Made by a program: the position numbers and the translations under genes. From Chromatiales bacterium (lineage in GTDB: Bacteria; Pseudomonadota; Gammaproteobacteria; SpSt-1174), in the NCBI GenBank assembly GCA_014762505.1, contig JABURS010000037.1, positions 62,001 to 126,000 on the forward strand: 64,000 bases of DNA. Direction: 5' to 3'. The notes under the pieces were generated by a model. The model was not told the DNA's origin and did no database searches. It worked only from the letters and a program-made list of their open reading frames with translations. Of the stretch, positions 21,401 to 36,520 are shown one piece after another. Position 1 is the stretch's first letter. Every line of letters starts with the position of its first letter.

Positions 21401-21517
21401 CAGGTAGTCCGGGAAGGTCTCGCGCTTGAGCTGGGGGGCGGCGAACACCCCCATGGCGAGCAGCAGGATCAGCAGCAGGTTGGCCGCCGTCGGGTGCCCG
21501 GCGAACCAGCGGATCAC
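18416..21517 (-). CDS. RND-family efflux permease
   Basis: 1033 residues, typical of AcrB/MexB-like inner-membrane proton antiporters. The N-terminal helix (TAANLLLILLLAMGVFAAPQ) is followed by a porter domain, the helix-4 region MTIGIVMDDSVVITDNIARH with the adjacent Asp pair needed for proton relay, a second periplasmic domain, and the C-terminal membrane bundle (PLAFMGAVWGHVIMGYNLSM, GIVVNNAILLVQF). The closest group looks like the uncharacterised multidrug-type RND pumps rather than heavy-metal CusA, but the substrate cannot be told. Its start overlaps the stop of the adaptor gene (ATGA), so the two are coupled. No outer-membrane channel gene is nearby. Confidence 0.92.
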   Translation of the reverse strand: MIRWFAGHPTAANLLLILLLAMGVFAAPQLKRETFPDYLPTEVGITVEYRGATAADVEEAICLRLIDALQGVDYLEELQCHAEDNLASAVARMDPRGEIGRFIDDIGTEVDAITDLPSRAETPVVRELHRSDLVAAVALRGDMAFADLETYADGLGDRLRRLPGVTDVSIRGLSQRQWVVTLSREVLRQHGLTVRDIGRLISSQSVDLPLGTLETPDQDVQLRFVDQRRSIQALADLVVLAGPAGGELRLGDIATLTEDWERAEDQVWFDGERALVLEVYKGRQADALDVMAALHRQVEQERRRHPAGLRLDVTQDMTSIVRDRLQMLVVNGIQGLLLVGLVMSLFFRPRLALWALLGLPVAFAGAFVVMALFGLSLNMITLVALLMTIGIVMDDSVVITDNIARHAARGGTPLAAAAAGAGEVLPGVLSSFLTTAAVFLPLSFLAGELGAVLEVLPVALIAALAASLVEAFWILPHHLKGGLAGLSTTPDQRWRQRVETGFTALQDALGRLADAAVHRRYVVLAGMLLVLLGSAGYFAGGHVKMEAMPAIDGDVLEARILLPQGTPLARTEAVVGQVVAAMQALDAQLGPEQPGGGPLVRSIQVRYGLNASAQESGAQVATVMVDLLTAERRRIDLDELTRRWHEAIGPVPGLLSLVIQEPGFGPAGIPLEIRLQGDDLVTLKAAASSLAEQLGQYSGVFNVLDDLRPGKPQRQLALADGALAMGFTAADIADQLRAGVLGDIVDELQIGPQRVEVLVRQGEAERGSLQFLDSAVVRGPQGAAVPLTEVVSVTETRGWGRITRIDGVRTVTVTADVDGRITNADAIVRDLQARVLPALAASHPGVAYDIEGQAARSQETGRSIARGLLIGLLGIFLILSFQFRSYLEPVIVMLTIPLAFMGAVWGHVIMGYNLSMPSLVGAASLAGIVVNNAILLVQFINAHRGAGLSAAAAAGQASRDRFRAIFITSTTTIAGLLPLLAETSTQAVAIIPLVISVVFGLLVSTVLILILLPALYVILDDWGMVRVEAGAQR

Positions 21518-22884
21518 GGCGCGTCTCCCAGGGCGGCGGCGGCCAGGCGTCCGGCCGCCGCCGTATCCACGGTCACAGCGAGCTTCGTGCCCTCGATCGC
21601 CGGGCTGAGATCGTCGAGGATCACACGGTCACCGGGATCGAGCCCCGCGCGGATCACGGCCAGGTCGCGCTGGGTGTAGGCGACCTCGACCGCACGCCGT
21701 TGCAGGCGATCCGCCGGGTCGGCGAGATAGACCTCTCCCGCATGCAGGGCCGAGCGGGGAATGACCAGCAGGGGCACCGGCGCCGGGGCCGAGAGCACGG
21801 CCTCCACGTACATGCCGCGCACCAGCGGCGGGCGCTGTGGCGGCTGCGCCCGGCGATAGGGCTCGTCCACGCCCAGCACCACCTGCACCGTGCGGGTGTC
21901 CGGGTCGATGCCATTGGCCATGCGCAGGACACGGGCAGGCCAGTGCACGTCCGGGCTGCCGGCGAGTGCCAGGCGGGCCGTAAGGGCATCCAGGTTCACC
22001 TGTGCCCCGATGTCCGGCCAGTCGTCGGCAGCGGACGGTCCGCTCCTTGGCACCTGCGCGAGCAGTTGGCGCAGGGCGGGCAGCGGGACCTGTACCAGGG
22101 CCTCGGCGCGTTCGATGCCGTCACCGACAAACAGGGTCTGCCCCGGACTGACGTGCTGGTGCAGTTCCACGTCCACGGCGCCCACGCGCAGGTCGTAGGG
22201 GGCGTCGAAGCGGGTATCGGCCAGGTCGCGTTCGGCCTGTGCCAGGGCCGTCGCCGCCCGATCGCGGCGGGCGGCGAGGTGCTCCAGACGGCTCGGCATC
22301 AGTCGCAGGGCGTTTTCCAGGCCCTGCACGGCCTGGCGTTGCTGCAGGTTGGCGCGCTGCTGTTCGTCCAGCAGGTTGGCGGCGAGCACCCCCTGCTCGG
22401 CCAGCCGCTGGGCGCGGGCCAGTTCGCGGTCGGACAGCGTCAGGCGCCGGCGTTCCAGTGCCAGCAGGTCGCGGGTGTTCTGCTGCTCCTGCTCCAGCTG
22501 GGCGAGTTCCGTGTCCAGGGCGGCGAGGTCGGCCCGTGCCGCGGCCACTGCCAGCTCGTAACGGCTGGGGTCGATCTCCAGCAGCCGGGTGCCGGCCGGC
22601 AGGATGTGGCCGTTCAGCAGGCGCGGGTGGCGGAAGGTGACGCGGCCGGCCACGTTGGCCACGGCCTGCCAGCGGCGGGCAGCCGCCACGCTGCCGAAGC
22701 CGCGCGCCTCCACGGTAATGGGCAGGGGCCTCACCTCCAGCACGCGCACCGCCTGCAGGGTCTCGGCCGTGGCATCCTGCGGCGGGCCCTGGCGCAGGGC
22801 CAGCATCAGGAGCAGAAACAGGAGCCCGCCGACCAGTGCCAGGGCGACGGGCCACAGCCGCCGGGTGCCCGCCGGCCGGCTCAT
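21514..22884 (-). CDS. RND efflux periplasmic adaptor (membrane fusion protein)
   Basis: 456 residues. An N-terminal membrane anchor ([20 protein letters not shown]) is followed by the barrel/lipoyl halves around the blocks [20 protein letters not shown] and [20 protein letters not shown], an alpha-helical hairpin rich in Leu, Gln and Arg (about residues 120-225), and a C-terminal beta-barrel. It should link the permease to an outer-membrane channel of the TolC type. ATG 22884 overlaps the TetR stop by 4 bases, and its own stop overlaps the permease start: a tightly coupled three-gene operon. Confidence 0.9.
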   Translation of the reverse strand: MSRPAGTRRLWPVALALVGGLLFLLLMLALRQGPPQDATAETLQAVRVLEVRPLPITVEARGFGSVAAARRWQAVANVAGRVTFRHPRLLNGHILPAGTRLLEIDPSRYELAVAAARADLAALDTELAQLEQEQQNTRDLLALERRRLTLSDRELARAQRLAEQGVLAANLLDEQQRANLQQRQAVQGLENALRLMPSRLEHLAARRDRAATALAQAERDLADTRFDAPYDLRVGAVDVELHQHVSPGQTLFVGDGIERAEALVQVPLPALRQLLAQVPRSGPSAADDWPDIGAQVNLDALTARLALAGSPDVHWPARVLRMANGIDPDTRTVQVVLGVDEPYRRAQPPQRPPLVRGMYVEAVLSAPAPVPLLVIPRSALHAGEVYLADPADRLQRRAVEVAYTQRDLAVIRAGLDPGDRVILDDLSPAIEGTKLAVTVDTAAAGRLAAAALGDAP

Positions 22885-23483
22885 GCCGCGATCCCCCGGC
22901 GATAGAGGGCGAATACCCCGGGGGCATGCGCCCGTGCATGGGCCATGTTACCCGAGACCAGCGCCTGCACGACCAGCCCCTGGATCGCACCGGCGAAGAG
23001 GACGGCCGCCCCGGACACGTCGAGGTCGGCACGCAGCTCGCCGCAGGCCTGCCCGTCCCGCAACAGGGTCTCGATGCGGGCGCGGTACGTCGCGAGGGCC
23101 TGGGCGATGACCCGCCGTGCGGGACCCTGTGCGGGCTTTTGCAGCTCACCCAGCATGACGCGTGGCACCCCCGGGTGCTCGGCGATGAAGGCCACGTGGG
23201 CGAGGAACATGGCCTCCAGCCCGGCCAGCGGGCTGGTCTGTCCCTCGGCGACCGCCGCCACCCGCGAGATCAGCTGTTCCGCCACCCAGCCGGCCACGGC
23301 CTGCCAGACCGCCTGCTTGGTCGGAAAATGGCGGAACAGTGCGGCCTGGGAGAGCTTCATACGCTGCGCGATGGCCCCGGTGGTGATGGCGGCCGGTTCC
23401 TGTTCGGCACAGAGCTCGATGACGGTCTCCACCGCCTCGCTACGGCGTTCATCGGCGGGACGGTGGCGGGTGGGCTCGGTCAT
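22881..23483 (-). CDS. TetR/AcrR-family transcriptional regulator
   Basis: 200 residues. The N-terminal helix-turn-helix is [29 protein letters not shown] (residues ~32-60), the TetR pattern; the remaining helices form the ligand domain. It is the first gene of the efflux operon, so it most likely represses its own promoter and the pump until a pump substrate binds. A palindrome matching a TetR operator lies 13 bases upstream of its start (23497-23512). Confidence 0.93.
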   Translation of the reverse strand: MTEPTRHRPADERRSEAVETVIELCAEQEPAAITTGAIAQRMKLSQAALFRHFPTKQAVWQAVAGWVAEQLISRVAAVAEGQTSPLAGLEAMFLAHVAFIAEHPGVPRVMLGELQKPAQGPARRVIAQALATYRARIETLLRDGQACGELRADLDVSGAAVLFAGAIQGLVVQALVSGNMAHARAHAPGVFALYRRGIAA

Positions 23484-23496
23484 GGCGGTCTTGTAA

Positions 23497-23512
23497 GTGA
23501 GTGGTCACTCAC
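23497..23512. promoter_or_regulatory. Probable TetR operator of the efflux operon
   Basis: GTGAGTG, two central bases GT, then CACTCAC: a perfect 7+2+7 inverted repeat immediately upstream of the tetR start (23483), where a repressor would block the tetR-adaptor-permease transcript. Also near the divergent mnmG (23634). Confidence 0.72.
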
Positions 23513-23633
23513 ACAGTGTAGACGCTGTTGCCGGCAATGCAATCCCCATCGTCGAACCTATGCTGGCCGCCGGGGTCCTATGGGGCGTAAAATTAGCGAT
23601 TCAGTGAGAAAACACCCAGGTTTCGAGCAATCC

Positions 23634-25520
<1,887 letters not shown>

Positions 25521-25525
25521 GCCTT

Positions 25526-26287
25526 TCATTCCCCCGCTGTCGGGCCGGTCTGGCCCAGGAAAAGACACCACTGCATGCGGTCGCCCGCCGGCAGGGCCAT
25601 CACCCGCAGGCGGGTGCGCAGCACCCGGCCGTCGCGGTGGCGCAAGCGCTCGGCCGCCGTGCCGCCGCTTTCGGCCAGCAGGCCCAGCCGGGTGCCGGGC
25701 GCGACATCACCGCTCTCGACGAACAGATCCGCCAGCATCATGGCCGTCCATTCCCCCGGCCCGTAGCCCAGGTACTGCCGTGCCCCGGGGTTGGCCTCGA
25801 TGATCGCCAGCGAGGCCGCGTCCACCAGCAGCAGCGCGTCGCTGCTGTGCTCGAACAGCCCCCGGAAGCGGTCATCGCTCTCCTGGATGCGTTCCAGGGC
25901 CTCGATACGGTCGGTGACGTCCATGAGCACGAGCACCACCCCGCCGACGCGGCCATCGGGGTGTTTGATCGGCAACAGGCTCCAGTCCCAGTGCGTGGTG
26001 CCGCGCTCCGGGGCGTGGGCATATTCGAAGGGCCGGGCGAAGCCGTGGTAGGGCTCGCCGCTCTCGACCACCTGACGGAAGATGCGCTGGTTGCGCGCAT
26101 CGGGATAGAGGTCGAAGTGATTGCGTCCGGGGAAGAAGTCGGGGCTGCGGCGGTCCACGGTGGCGTAACGGGCGTTCACGCGCAGGAAGTTGAAGTCGCA
26201 GTCCATGTAGGCGATGGCGACGTTGTGTACGGTGAAGGCCACGTCGAGCAGCAGGCTCGCTTCTGCCTCTGGTGCTGTCATGGTCAC
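25526..26287 (-). CDS. Tandem PAS-domain protein without an output domain
   Basis: 253 residues with two PAS folds: about residues 15-125 (VAFTVHNVAIAYMDCDFNFL, GFARPFEYAHAPERGTTHWDW, VVLVLMDVTDRIEALERIQE) and 133-250 (FRGLFEHSSDALLLVDAASL, GYGPGEWTAMMLADLFVESG). The first ends in a typical PAC segment. No kinase, GGDEF, EAL or HTH domain follows, so it would have to act by binding a partner. GTG 26287 is preferred over ATG 26281 because GGAGG is 7 bases before it. It sits between mnmG and a DUF302 gene, and converges with mnmG. Confidence 0.8.
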   Translation of the reverse strand: MTMTAPEAEASLLLDVAFTVHNVAIAYMDCDFNFLRVNARYATVDRRSPDFFPGRNHFDLYPDARNQRIFRQVVESGEPYHGFARPFEYAHAPERGTTHWDWSLLPIKHPDGRVGGVVLVLMDVTDRIEALERIQESDDRFRGLFEHSSDALLLVDAASLAIIEANPGARQYLGYGPGEWTAMMLADLFVESGDVAPGTRLGLLAESGGTAAERLRHRDGRVLRTRLRVMALPAGDRMQWCLFLGQTGPTAGE

Positions 26288-26454
26288 CGACCGTCCTCCA
26301 CCGGTTTCGCCTTCCCGTCGCGCGGGCTGGCGACTAGCCTAGAGCATGGGCCCGGGGTCGGCAATCCCGGGATTGATAAAGGAATGCGGGCGGCGCCCCG
26401 GGCCTCTACCCGGTACGGGCGCGCCGCGCCCGATCGTCCGAGGAGGATAGCGAC

Positions 26455-26922
26455 ATGATACGCAGCCTGTTGATTACCCTGATATTCCTGCTGCCCACGG
26501 CGGTTCTGGCGGGGTCGGCCCAGGAGGTCGACGGCCTGATCGCCAGGCCGAGCCCGCATGGCGTGGGCGAGACGCTCGATCGCCTGGAGGCGGCGCTCAA
26601 GGCCAAGGGCATCACCATTGTCACCCGCTGGAGCCACGACGCGGGTGCACGTCGCGCCGGCATGGAGCTGCGTCCCACGGAGCTGTTGCTGTTCGGCAAC
26701 CCGGCCCTGGGTACCCATTTCTTCACCAGCCGGCAGACGGCGGGTATCGACCTGCCGATGAAGGCCCTGGCCTGGGAGGATGCCGACGGTCAGGTCTGGC
26801 TGGCGTACAATGACCCGGGCTATGTTGCCGCCCGCCACGGCATCACCGACCGGGACGAGATCGTGGCGAAGATGCGCGGCGCCCTGCGCGGCCTGACCGA
26901 CCAGGCGGTCGCACCCGACTGA
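26455..26922 (+). CDS. Secreted DUF302-family protein
   Basis: 155 residues. Signal peptide MIRSLLITLIFLLPTAVLAG, then a DUF302 domain: SPHGVGETLDRLEAALKAKG, RPTELLLFGNPALGTHFFTS, IDLPMKALAWEDADGQVWLA and the typical C-terminal YNDPGYVAARHG. DUF302 proteins are small and of unknown biochemical role; the conserved folds suggest binding rather than catalysis. A strong ribosome site GAGGAGG lies before ATG 26455. It is transcribed toward rsmG, 18 bases away, so it may be part of that transcript. Confidence 0.86.
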   Translation: MIRSLLITLIFLLPTAVLAGSAQEVDGLIARPSPHGVGETLDRLEAALKAKGITIVTRWSHDAGARRAGMELRPTELLLFGNPALGTHFFTSRQTAGIDLPMKALAWEDADGQVWLAYNDPGYVAARHGITDRDEIVAKMRGALRGLTDQAVAPD

Positions 26923-26940
26923 CACGATCCGGAACCGTGA

Positions 26941-27588
26941 ATGACCGACTTCCATGAACTGACCCGACCGCTGGCCACGGGGGTCGAGGCCCTGGGCCTC
27001 GAACTCGAGACCGGCGCACTGCACCTGCTGCTGGACTACCTGGCCCTGCTCGACAAGTGGAACAAGGTCTTCAACCTCACCGCCGTGCGCACGCCGCGCG
27101 AGATGCTGAGCCACCACCTGCTGGACAGTCTGGCGGTGGCGCCGCATCTGCACGGCGTGCGCATCGTCGACGTGGGTGCCGGCGCCGGCTTGCCCGGGAT
27201 CCCGCTGGCCATCGTCTCGCCCGAGCGGCGCTACACCCTGCTCGACAGCAACGGCAAGAAGGCACGCTTCATGCGTCAGGCCGTGATCGACCTCGGGTTA
27301 TCGAATGTCGAGGTGGTGCACGAGCGGGTGGAAAACTACCGCCCGGAGGAAGGCTTTGATACAGTCATCAGCCGCGCCTTTGCCGCCATCGCCGACTTCG
27401 TGACGCTGGCCGGGCCGCTGTGCCGCCAGGGGGGGCGGCTGCTGGCCATGAAGGGGCGCTATCCCGAGGACGAGATCCACGCCCTGCCGGCCGGGTTTGC
27501 GGTGGCAGCCGTGCATCGTCTGGTCGTTCCCGGGCTGGATGCCGAGCGCCATCTCGTCGAGATCACCAAGGAAGCGAGCCGTTCATGA
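26941..27588 (+). CDS. rsmG: 16S rRNA (guanine527-N7)-methyltransferase RsmG
   Basis: 215 residues. S-adenosylmethionine-dependent methylase of G527 in 16S rRNA. Motifs: YLALLDKWNKVFNLTAVRTP, the SAM-binding loop VDVGAGAGLPGIPLAIV, LLDSNGKKARFM and VISRAFAAIADFV. Loss of this enzyme gives low-level streptomycin resistance in other bacteria. The stop overlaps the parA start (ATGA at 27585-27588), the frequent rsmG-parA-parB coupling. Confidence 0.97.
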   Translation: MTDFHELTRPLATGVEALGLELETGALHLLLDYLALLDKWNKVFNLTAVRTPREMLSHHLLDSLAVAPHLHGVRIVDVGAGAGLPGIPLAIVSPERRYTLLDSNGKKARFMRQAVIDLGLSNVEVVHERVENYRPEEGFDTVISRAFAAIADFVTLAGPLCRQGGRLLAMKGRYPEDEIHALPAGFAVAAVHRLVVPGLDAERHLVEITKEASRS

Positions 27589-28370
27589 GCAAGATCATCG
27601 CCATCACCAACCAGAAGGGCGGCGTCGGCAAGACGACCACCAGCGTGAATCTCGCCGCCTCGCTGGCCGCGACCAAGCGCCGCGTCCTGCTGGTCGATCT
27701 CGACCCCCAGGGCAATGCCACCATGGGCAGTGGCCTGGACAAGCACGACCTGGAAGAGACCAGCTGCGAGGTCCTGCTGGACGGCATGCCCGCGGCCAAG
27801 GCCATACGCCGCCTGCCCGAGGCGGGCTACGACATCCTGCCGGCCAACGGCGAACTCACCGCCGCCGAGGTGCAGCTCACCGGTGCCGACCGCCGTGAAT
27901 TCCGCCTGCGTGACGCGCTGACCGCCGTGACCGACCGCTACGACTACGTGCTGGTCGACTGCCCGCCGTCGCTGAACATGCTCACGGTCAACGCCCTGGT
28001 GGCGGCGCACGGCGTGCTCATCCCGATGCAGTGCGAGTACTATGCCCTGGAGGGGCTGTCCGCGCTCATGAGCACCATCGAACAGATCCGCTCCAGCGTG
28101 AACCCCGAGCTGCAGATCGAGGGTCTGCTGCGCACCATGTACGACCCGCGTAACAACCTGGCCAATGACGTCTCCAGCCAGCTCACCGAGCACTTCGGCG
28201 ACCGCGTCTATCGCACCATCATCCCGCGCAACATCCGCCTGGCCGAGGCCCCCAGTCATGGCCTGCCGGTTTTGCTGTATGATAAGGCCTCGCGCGGCGC
28301 GCTGGCCTACCTGGCGCTGGCCGGCGAAATCCTCCGACGTGAATCCAACCTCGCGGCGGCGGCCGGCTGA
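27585..28370 (+). CDS. parA: Chromosome partitioning ATPase ParA (Soj)
   Basis: 261 residues. Deviant Walker-A ATPase, starting MSKIIAITNQKGGVGKTTTS with the signature Lys pair; RVLLVDLDPQGNATMGSG is the A' box and YVLVDCPPSLNMLTVNALVA the Walker-B region. It has no N-terminal HTH extension, so this is the small chromosomal type. Works with ParB bound at parS to segregate origins. Start overlaps rsmG by 4 bases. Confidence 0.97.
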   Translation: MSKIIAITNQKGGVGKTTTSVNLAASLAATKRRVLLVDLDPQGNATMGSGLDKHDLEETSCEVLLDGMPAAKAIRRLPEAGYDILPANGELTAAEVQLTGADRREFRLRDALTAVTDRYDYVLVDCPPSLNMLTVNALVAAHGVLIPMQCEYYALEGLSALMSTIEQIRSSVNPELQIEGLLRTMYDPRNNLANDVSSQLTEHFGDRVYRTIIPRNIRLAEAPSHGLPVLLYDKASRGALAYLALAGEILRRESNLAAAAG

Positions 28371-28404
28371 CCGGCCGGCGGCGCCCACTAGCGAAAGCGA
28401 CACC

Positions 28405-29274
28405 ATGGCACGCAAGAAACCGGGACTCGGACGCGGACTTACCGAGCTGTTGAGCGCCTCTGCGGCGCAGCCGGCCAGCCCTGAAGAAGAGGCGGCCAAT
28501 CTCCGGCACATCCCGGTGGAGAAGATCCGCCGCGGCAAGTACCAGCCCCGTATCCACATCCGGCCCGAGGCCCTGCAGGAGCTGGCCGACTCCATCCGCG
28601 CCCAGGGCGTGGTGCAGCCAGTGGTGGTGCGCCCGGTGGACGGAGGCTACGAGCTGATCGCCGGCGAACGACGCTGGCGCGCCTCGCAGCTGGCCGGCCT
28701 GCACGAGGTGCCGGCGGTGGTGCGCGACATCCCGGACCAGGCCGCCGCGGCCATGTCGCTGATCGAAAACATCCAGCGCGAGGACCTCAACCCGCTGGAA
28801 GAGGCCAACGCCCTGCAGCGCCTGATCGAGGAATTCGGCCTCACCCACCAGCAGACGGCCGAGTCGGTGGGCCGCTCGCGCACCTCCGTTACCAACCTGC
28901 TGCGCCTGCTGGAACTCACCGAGGAGGTGAAGGCCTTCCTCGACGAGGGTCAGCTCGAGATGGGCCATGCGCGCGCCCTGCTGGCGCTGGCCGGTGCCCG
29001 CCAGGGCGAGGCCGCCCGCAAGGTCGTGGCCCGCGGACTGTCGGTGCGCGAGACCGAGCGCCTGGTGAAGAAGCTGCAGGCCGAGGCCGCCGAGGGCGGG
29101 GCCGCGAAGCCCGGCCAGGCCAAGAACCCGGACGTGCGCCGCCTGGAGTCCGACCTCGGCGAGCGTCTGGGGGCACGGGTGAGCATCGACTACAACCAGC
29201 GAGGCAAGGGCAAGCTGGTCATCACCTACAACTCGCTGGACGAGCTCGACGGCATCCTCGAACACATCAAGTGA
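28405..29274 (+). CDS. parB: Chromosome partitioning protein ParB (Spo0J)
   Basis: 289 residues. Begins MARKKPGLGRGLTELLSAS. The CTPase/clamp domain has the conserved VVRPVDGGYELIAGERRWRA (containing the GERR motif), and the HTH region EEFGLTHQQTAESVGRSRTSVTNLLRLL reads parS. The C-terminal dimerisation part is ERLGARVSIDYNQRGKGKLV. ATG 28405 is used; a longer open frame extends into parA. A matching parS site lies in recF at 9437-9452, about 19 kb away. Confidence 0.97.
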   Translation: MARKKPGLGRGLTELLSASAAQPASPEEEAANLRHIPVEKIRRGKYQPRIHIRPEALQELADSIRAQGVVQPVVVRPVDGGYELIAGERRWRASQLAGLHEVPAVVRDIPDQAAAAMSLIENIQREDLNPLEEANALQRLIEEFGLTHQQTAESVGRSRTSVTNLLRLLELTEEVKAFLDEGQLEMGHARALLALAGARQGEAARKVVARGLSVRETERLVKKLQAEAAEGGAAKPGQAKNPDVRRLESDLGERLGARVSIDYNQRGKGKLVITYNSLDELDGILEHIK

Positions 29275-29299
29275 CACGAAACGGTCACGAACCGCTCGG

Positions 29300-29328
29300 T
29301 TGACCGTGTATTAGGGCTTCTCTATACT
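29300..29328 (+). promoter_or_regulatory. Sigma70-type promoter of the atp operon
   Basis: TTGACC (29300-29305), a 17-base spacer, TATACT (29323-29328), 93 bases before atpI. Both hexamers match the consensus at five of six positions. Confidence 0.78.
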
Positions 29329-29420
29329 TCGCGCTCCAGCGCCGCACCCCGTCCGCCGGGCCCCGGGGGGTAGCAGACGGGTCGAGCCGCGCCGGATCGT
29401 GAGACAGTGACACCGTACCA

Positions 29421-30657
<1,237 letters not shown>

Positions 30658-30681
30658 TTCATTTTTAACCTTAAGACTTAG

Positions 30682-30930
<249 letters not shown>

Positions 30931-30985
30931 GAAGCCTGAGCGAAAAGGTTCATCGCTTTAACAGCCAAAACCACGAGGTACCGGC

Positions 30986-31456
30986 ATGAATTTCAACGCT
31001 ACACTGATCGGCCAGATGATCACCTTCGCGGTGTTCGTTTGGTTCGTCATGAAGTTTGTGTGGCCGCCGCTCATCAACGCGCTCAACGAGCGTAAGGCGA
31101 AGATCGCTGACGGACTTGCTGCTGCAGAAAAGGGCAAGCACGAGCAGGAGCTCGCCAAGAAACGCGCCACCGAGCAGCTTCACGAGGCCAAACAGCAGGC
31201 CGCCGAGATCATTTCGCAGGCGCAGAAGCGTGCGAATGAAATCGTCGAGGAGGCCAAGTCCGCCGCGCGTACCGAAGGTGAGCGCATCAAGGAGGCGGCC
31301 AGGGCCGAGATCGATCAGGAGGTCAACCGTGCGAAGGAACATCTGCGCGGACAGGTTTCCTCGATCGCTCTTGCTGGCGCCGAGAAGGTGCTGAAGAAAG
31401 AAATCGACGCAAAGGCTCACAGCCAGGTGCTGGACGAGCTCGTCGCACAAATCTAG
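30986..31456 (+). CDS. atpF: ATP synthase Fo subunit b
   Basis: 156 residues, as in E. coli. N-terminal membrane anchor ([20 protein letters not shown]) followed by a long charged helix ([20 protein letters not shown] and onward) that forms the peripheral stalk. Located between c and delta as expected. Confidence 0.96.
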   Translation: MNFNATLIGQMITFAVFVWFVMKFVWPPLINALNERKAKIADGLAAAEKGKHEQELAKKRATEQLHEAKQQAAEIISQAQKRANEIVEEAKSAARTEGERIKEAARAEIDQEVNRAKEHLRGQVSSIALAGAEKVLKKEIDAKAHSQVLDELVAQI

Positions 31457-31466
31457 GTAGCTCACG

Positions 31467-32003
31467 ATGTCTGAAATCACCACCGCCGCGCGGCCGTATG
31501 CGCGCGCTGCCTTCGAGGTCGCGAAGGAAAAGGGCGCGATGCAGGTCTGGAGTGATCAGCTGATCTTTATGGCAGCTGTCGCCAATGATCCGCAGATGCG
31601 TGCCGTTCTGGACAGCCCCGCGCTGACCCGTAGCCAACGCGCCGATCTCATGATCAGCGTGTGTGGTGACCACATCGACGACCAGGCCAAGAACCTGGTC
31701 AAGCTGCTGGCCGAAAACGGGCGTCTCACCGTTCTTCCGGAAATCGCCGCGCTGTACGAAGTCATGCGCGCCGAGGCCGAAGGGTCGGTCGATGCCGAAG
31801 TGATCTCGGCTCAGGATGTAAGCGACGCGCAGCTGGCGAAAATTGCTGAAGCGCTCAAGGGTCGCCTGGGACGTGAGGTCAAGCTCACGACGCGCATCGA
31901 TGACTCGCTCATCGGCGGCGCGATTGTCCGCGCAGGTGATTTGGTGATTGATGGTTCGATTCGGGGCCGACTGGCAAAGCTGACCGGCGCCCTGAGCCGC
32001 TAA
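31467..32003 (+). CDS. atpH: ATP synthase F1 subunit delta
   Basis: 178 residues. Starts [20 protein letters not shown], the family's N-terminal block, and ends with [20 protein letters not shown], the conserved OSCP signature. Connects the b stalk to the top of F1. Ten bases after atpF and 13 before atpA. Confidence 0.96.
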   Translation: MSEITTAARPYARAAFEVAKEKGAMQVWSDQLIFMAAVANDPQMRAVLDSPALTRSQRADLMISVCGDHIDDQAKNLVKLLAENGRLTVLPEIAALYEVMRAEAEGSVDAEVISAQDVSDAQLAKIAEALKGRLGREVKLTTRIDDSLIGGAIVRAGDLVIDGSIRGRLAKLTGALSR

Positions 32004-32016
32004 GAGGATACAGACT

Positions 32017-33558
<1,542 letters not shown>

Positions 33559-33626
33559 CTGAAATCCGCGGGCCCGGGAAGCTTCCGGGCCCTGTTCGCG
33601 GCCGCAACGTTTGAGGCTTTACTGAT

Positions 33627-34487
33627 ATGGCAGGCGCAAAAGAAATCCGCACCCAGATCAAGAGTATCCAGAATACTCAGAAGATCACCAAGGCGATGGA
33701 GATGGTCGCCGCGTCCAAGATGCGCAGAGCACAGGACCGGATGGCCGCGACCAAGCCGTACGCGGAAAAGATGCGCAACGTGATTGGCCACCTGGCCATG
33801 GCGCATCCCGAGTACAAGCATCCGTTCCTGATCGAGCGCGAAGCCAAGCGCGTCGGTTTCATCATCGTGTCCTCGGACCGTGGTCTTTGCGGCGGCCTGA
33901 ACATCAACCTGTTCAAGCAGGCCGTGCTGGCGATGAAGGAATGGCAGCAGAAGGGTGTCGAAATCGACCTCGTCCTGATCGGTCAGAAAGCCAGCCAGTT
34001 CTTCAAGCGCATGGGCGGCAACGTCCTTGGCCAGGTGACCCACCTGGGTGACCGTCCGCACCTGTCCGATCTGATCGGCACGGTGAAGGTCATGCTGGAT
34101 GGCTACACCGAAGGCCGCATCGACCGTCTGTTCCTGGTGGAAAACGAGTTCGTCAACACCATGACCCAGAAGCCGCGCGTCAGCACCCTGCTGCCGATCG
34201 CCGCCTCCGGTGAGGAAGAGCTCAAGCACCACTGGGATTACATCTACGAACCCGATGCGCAGGATGTCCTCGACGGACTGCTGATGCGCTACGTGGAATC
34301 GCAGGTGTATCAGTCCGTGGTCGAAAACGTTGCCTGTGAAATGGCGGCGCGAATGATTGCTATGAAATCTGCCACCGACAACGCGGGCGAGCTCATTGGC
34401 GATCTTAAGCTGGTGTACAACAAGGCACGCCAGGCGGCAATTACCCAAGAAATTTCCGAGATCGTGAGCGGCGCCGCTGCGGTGTAA
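33627..34487 (+). CDS. atpG: ATP synthase F1 subunit gamma
   Basis: 286 residues. Central rotating shaft. N-terminal helix [20 protein letters not shown] with [15 protein letters not shown]-terminal signature [23 protein letters not shown]-rich hairpin-like stretch (GGGCCCGGGAAGCTTCCGGGCCC around 33570-33592) sits in the 68-base gap after atpA and may adjust stoichiometry. Confidence 0.97.
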   Translation: MAGAKEIRTQIKSIQNTQKITKAMEMVAASKMRRAQDRMAATKPYAEKMRNVIGHLAMAHPEYKHPFLIEREAKRVGFIIVSSDRGLCGGLNINLFKQAVLAMKEWQQKGVEIDLVLIGQKASQFFKRMGGNVLGQVTHLGDRPHLSDLIGTVKVMLDGYTEGRIDRLFLVENEFVNTMTQKPRVSTLLPIAASGEEELKHHWDYIYEPDAQDVLDGLLMRYVESQVYQSVVENVACEMAARMIAMKSATDNAGELIGDLKLVYNKARQAAITQEISEIVSGAAAV

Positions 34488-34518
34488 CGCGGTCGGTACT
34501 GAATTCGAATTGAGTTAA

Positions 34519-35919
<1,401 letters not shown>

Positions 35920-35950
35920 TTCCGAGGCTAAACCGAACAGAGGCTAGAAT

Positions 35951-36379
35951 ATGGCTATGACCATGCACGTAGACATTGTCAGCGCTGAGGAGTCGATCTT
36001 CTCCGGTACTGTCGAAGAGCTCTACGCCCCGGGTGAGATGGGTGAGCTCGGGATCTTCCCGCGCCACACCCAGCTCGTCACGCGTCTGAAGCCTGGCGAA
36101 GTCCGTGTGAAGCGGGAAGGTCAGTCAGAGCAGGAGATGTATTTTGTCTCCGGTGGCATTCTCGAGGTGCAGCCGCACGTGGTGACGGTCCTGGCCGACA
36201 CCGCCGTGCGCGCCAAGGACCTGGACGAAGCCGCGGCCCTGGAGGCGAAGAAGCAGGCCGAGGAGGCGCTGGCCGACAAGAAGGCCGACTTCGACTATGC
36301 CAAGGCCCAGACAGAACTCGCCGAGGCGGTTGCCCAGCTGCGCACGATCCAGAAGATCCGCAAGCAGGGCGGTCAGTAA
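35951..36379 (+). CDS. atpC: ATP synthase F1 subunit epsilon
   Basis: 142 residues. N-terminal beta sandwich ([40 protein letters not shown]) and a C-terminal helical hairpin ([20 protein letters not shown]) that can inhibit ATP hydrolysis. Last gene of the atp operon, followed by a strong terminator. Confidence 0.97.
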   Translation: MAMTMHVDIVSAEESIFSGTVEELYAPGEMGELGIFPRHTQLVTRLKPGEVRVKREGQSEQEMYFVSGGILEVQPHVVTVLADTAVRAKDLDEAAALEAKKQAEEALADKKADFDYAKAQTELAEAVAQLRTIQKIRKQGGQ

Positions 36380-36411
36380 GGCCGCTGTGTTTCGTGGCAT
36401 CAGGCTAGAGA

Positions 36412-36440
36412 AAAAGGCAGCTTCGGCTGCCTTTTCTTTT
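36412..36440 (+). terminator. Rho-independent terminator of the atp operon
   Basis: AAAAGGCAGC, UUCG tetraloop, GCTGCCTTTT, then CTTTT: a 10-base-pair stem with a very stable loop and T-rich tail, 33 bases after atpC. Confidence 0.93.
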
Positions 36441-36520
36441 TCCAGTCCGTGCACCAGGCCATGGACGGTGCCACAGGGACCGTTGATAATGTGCCAGGTA
36501 CAGCCAACACACCACCCAGC

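Noticed and set aside
22836-23633. N-terminal extension of mnmG back to 22836
   Set aside because: Antisense to tetR with no homology; MnmG proteins start at [12 protein letters not shown] 23634.
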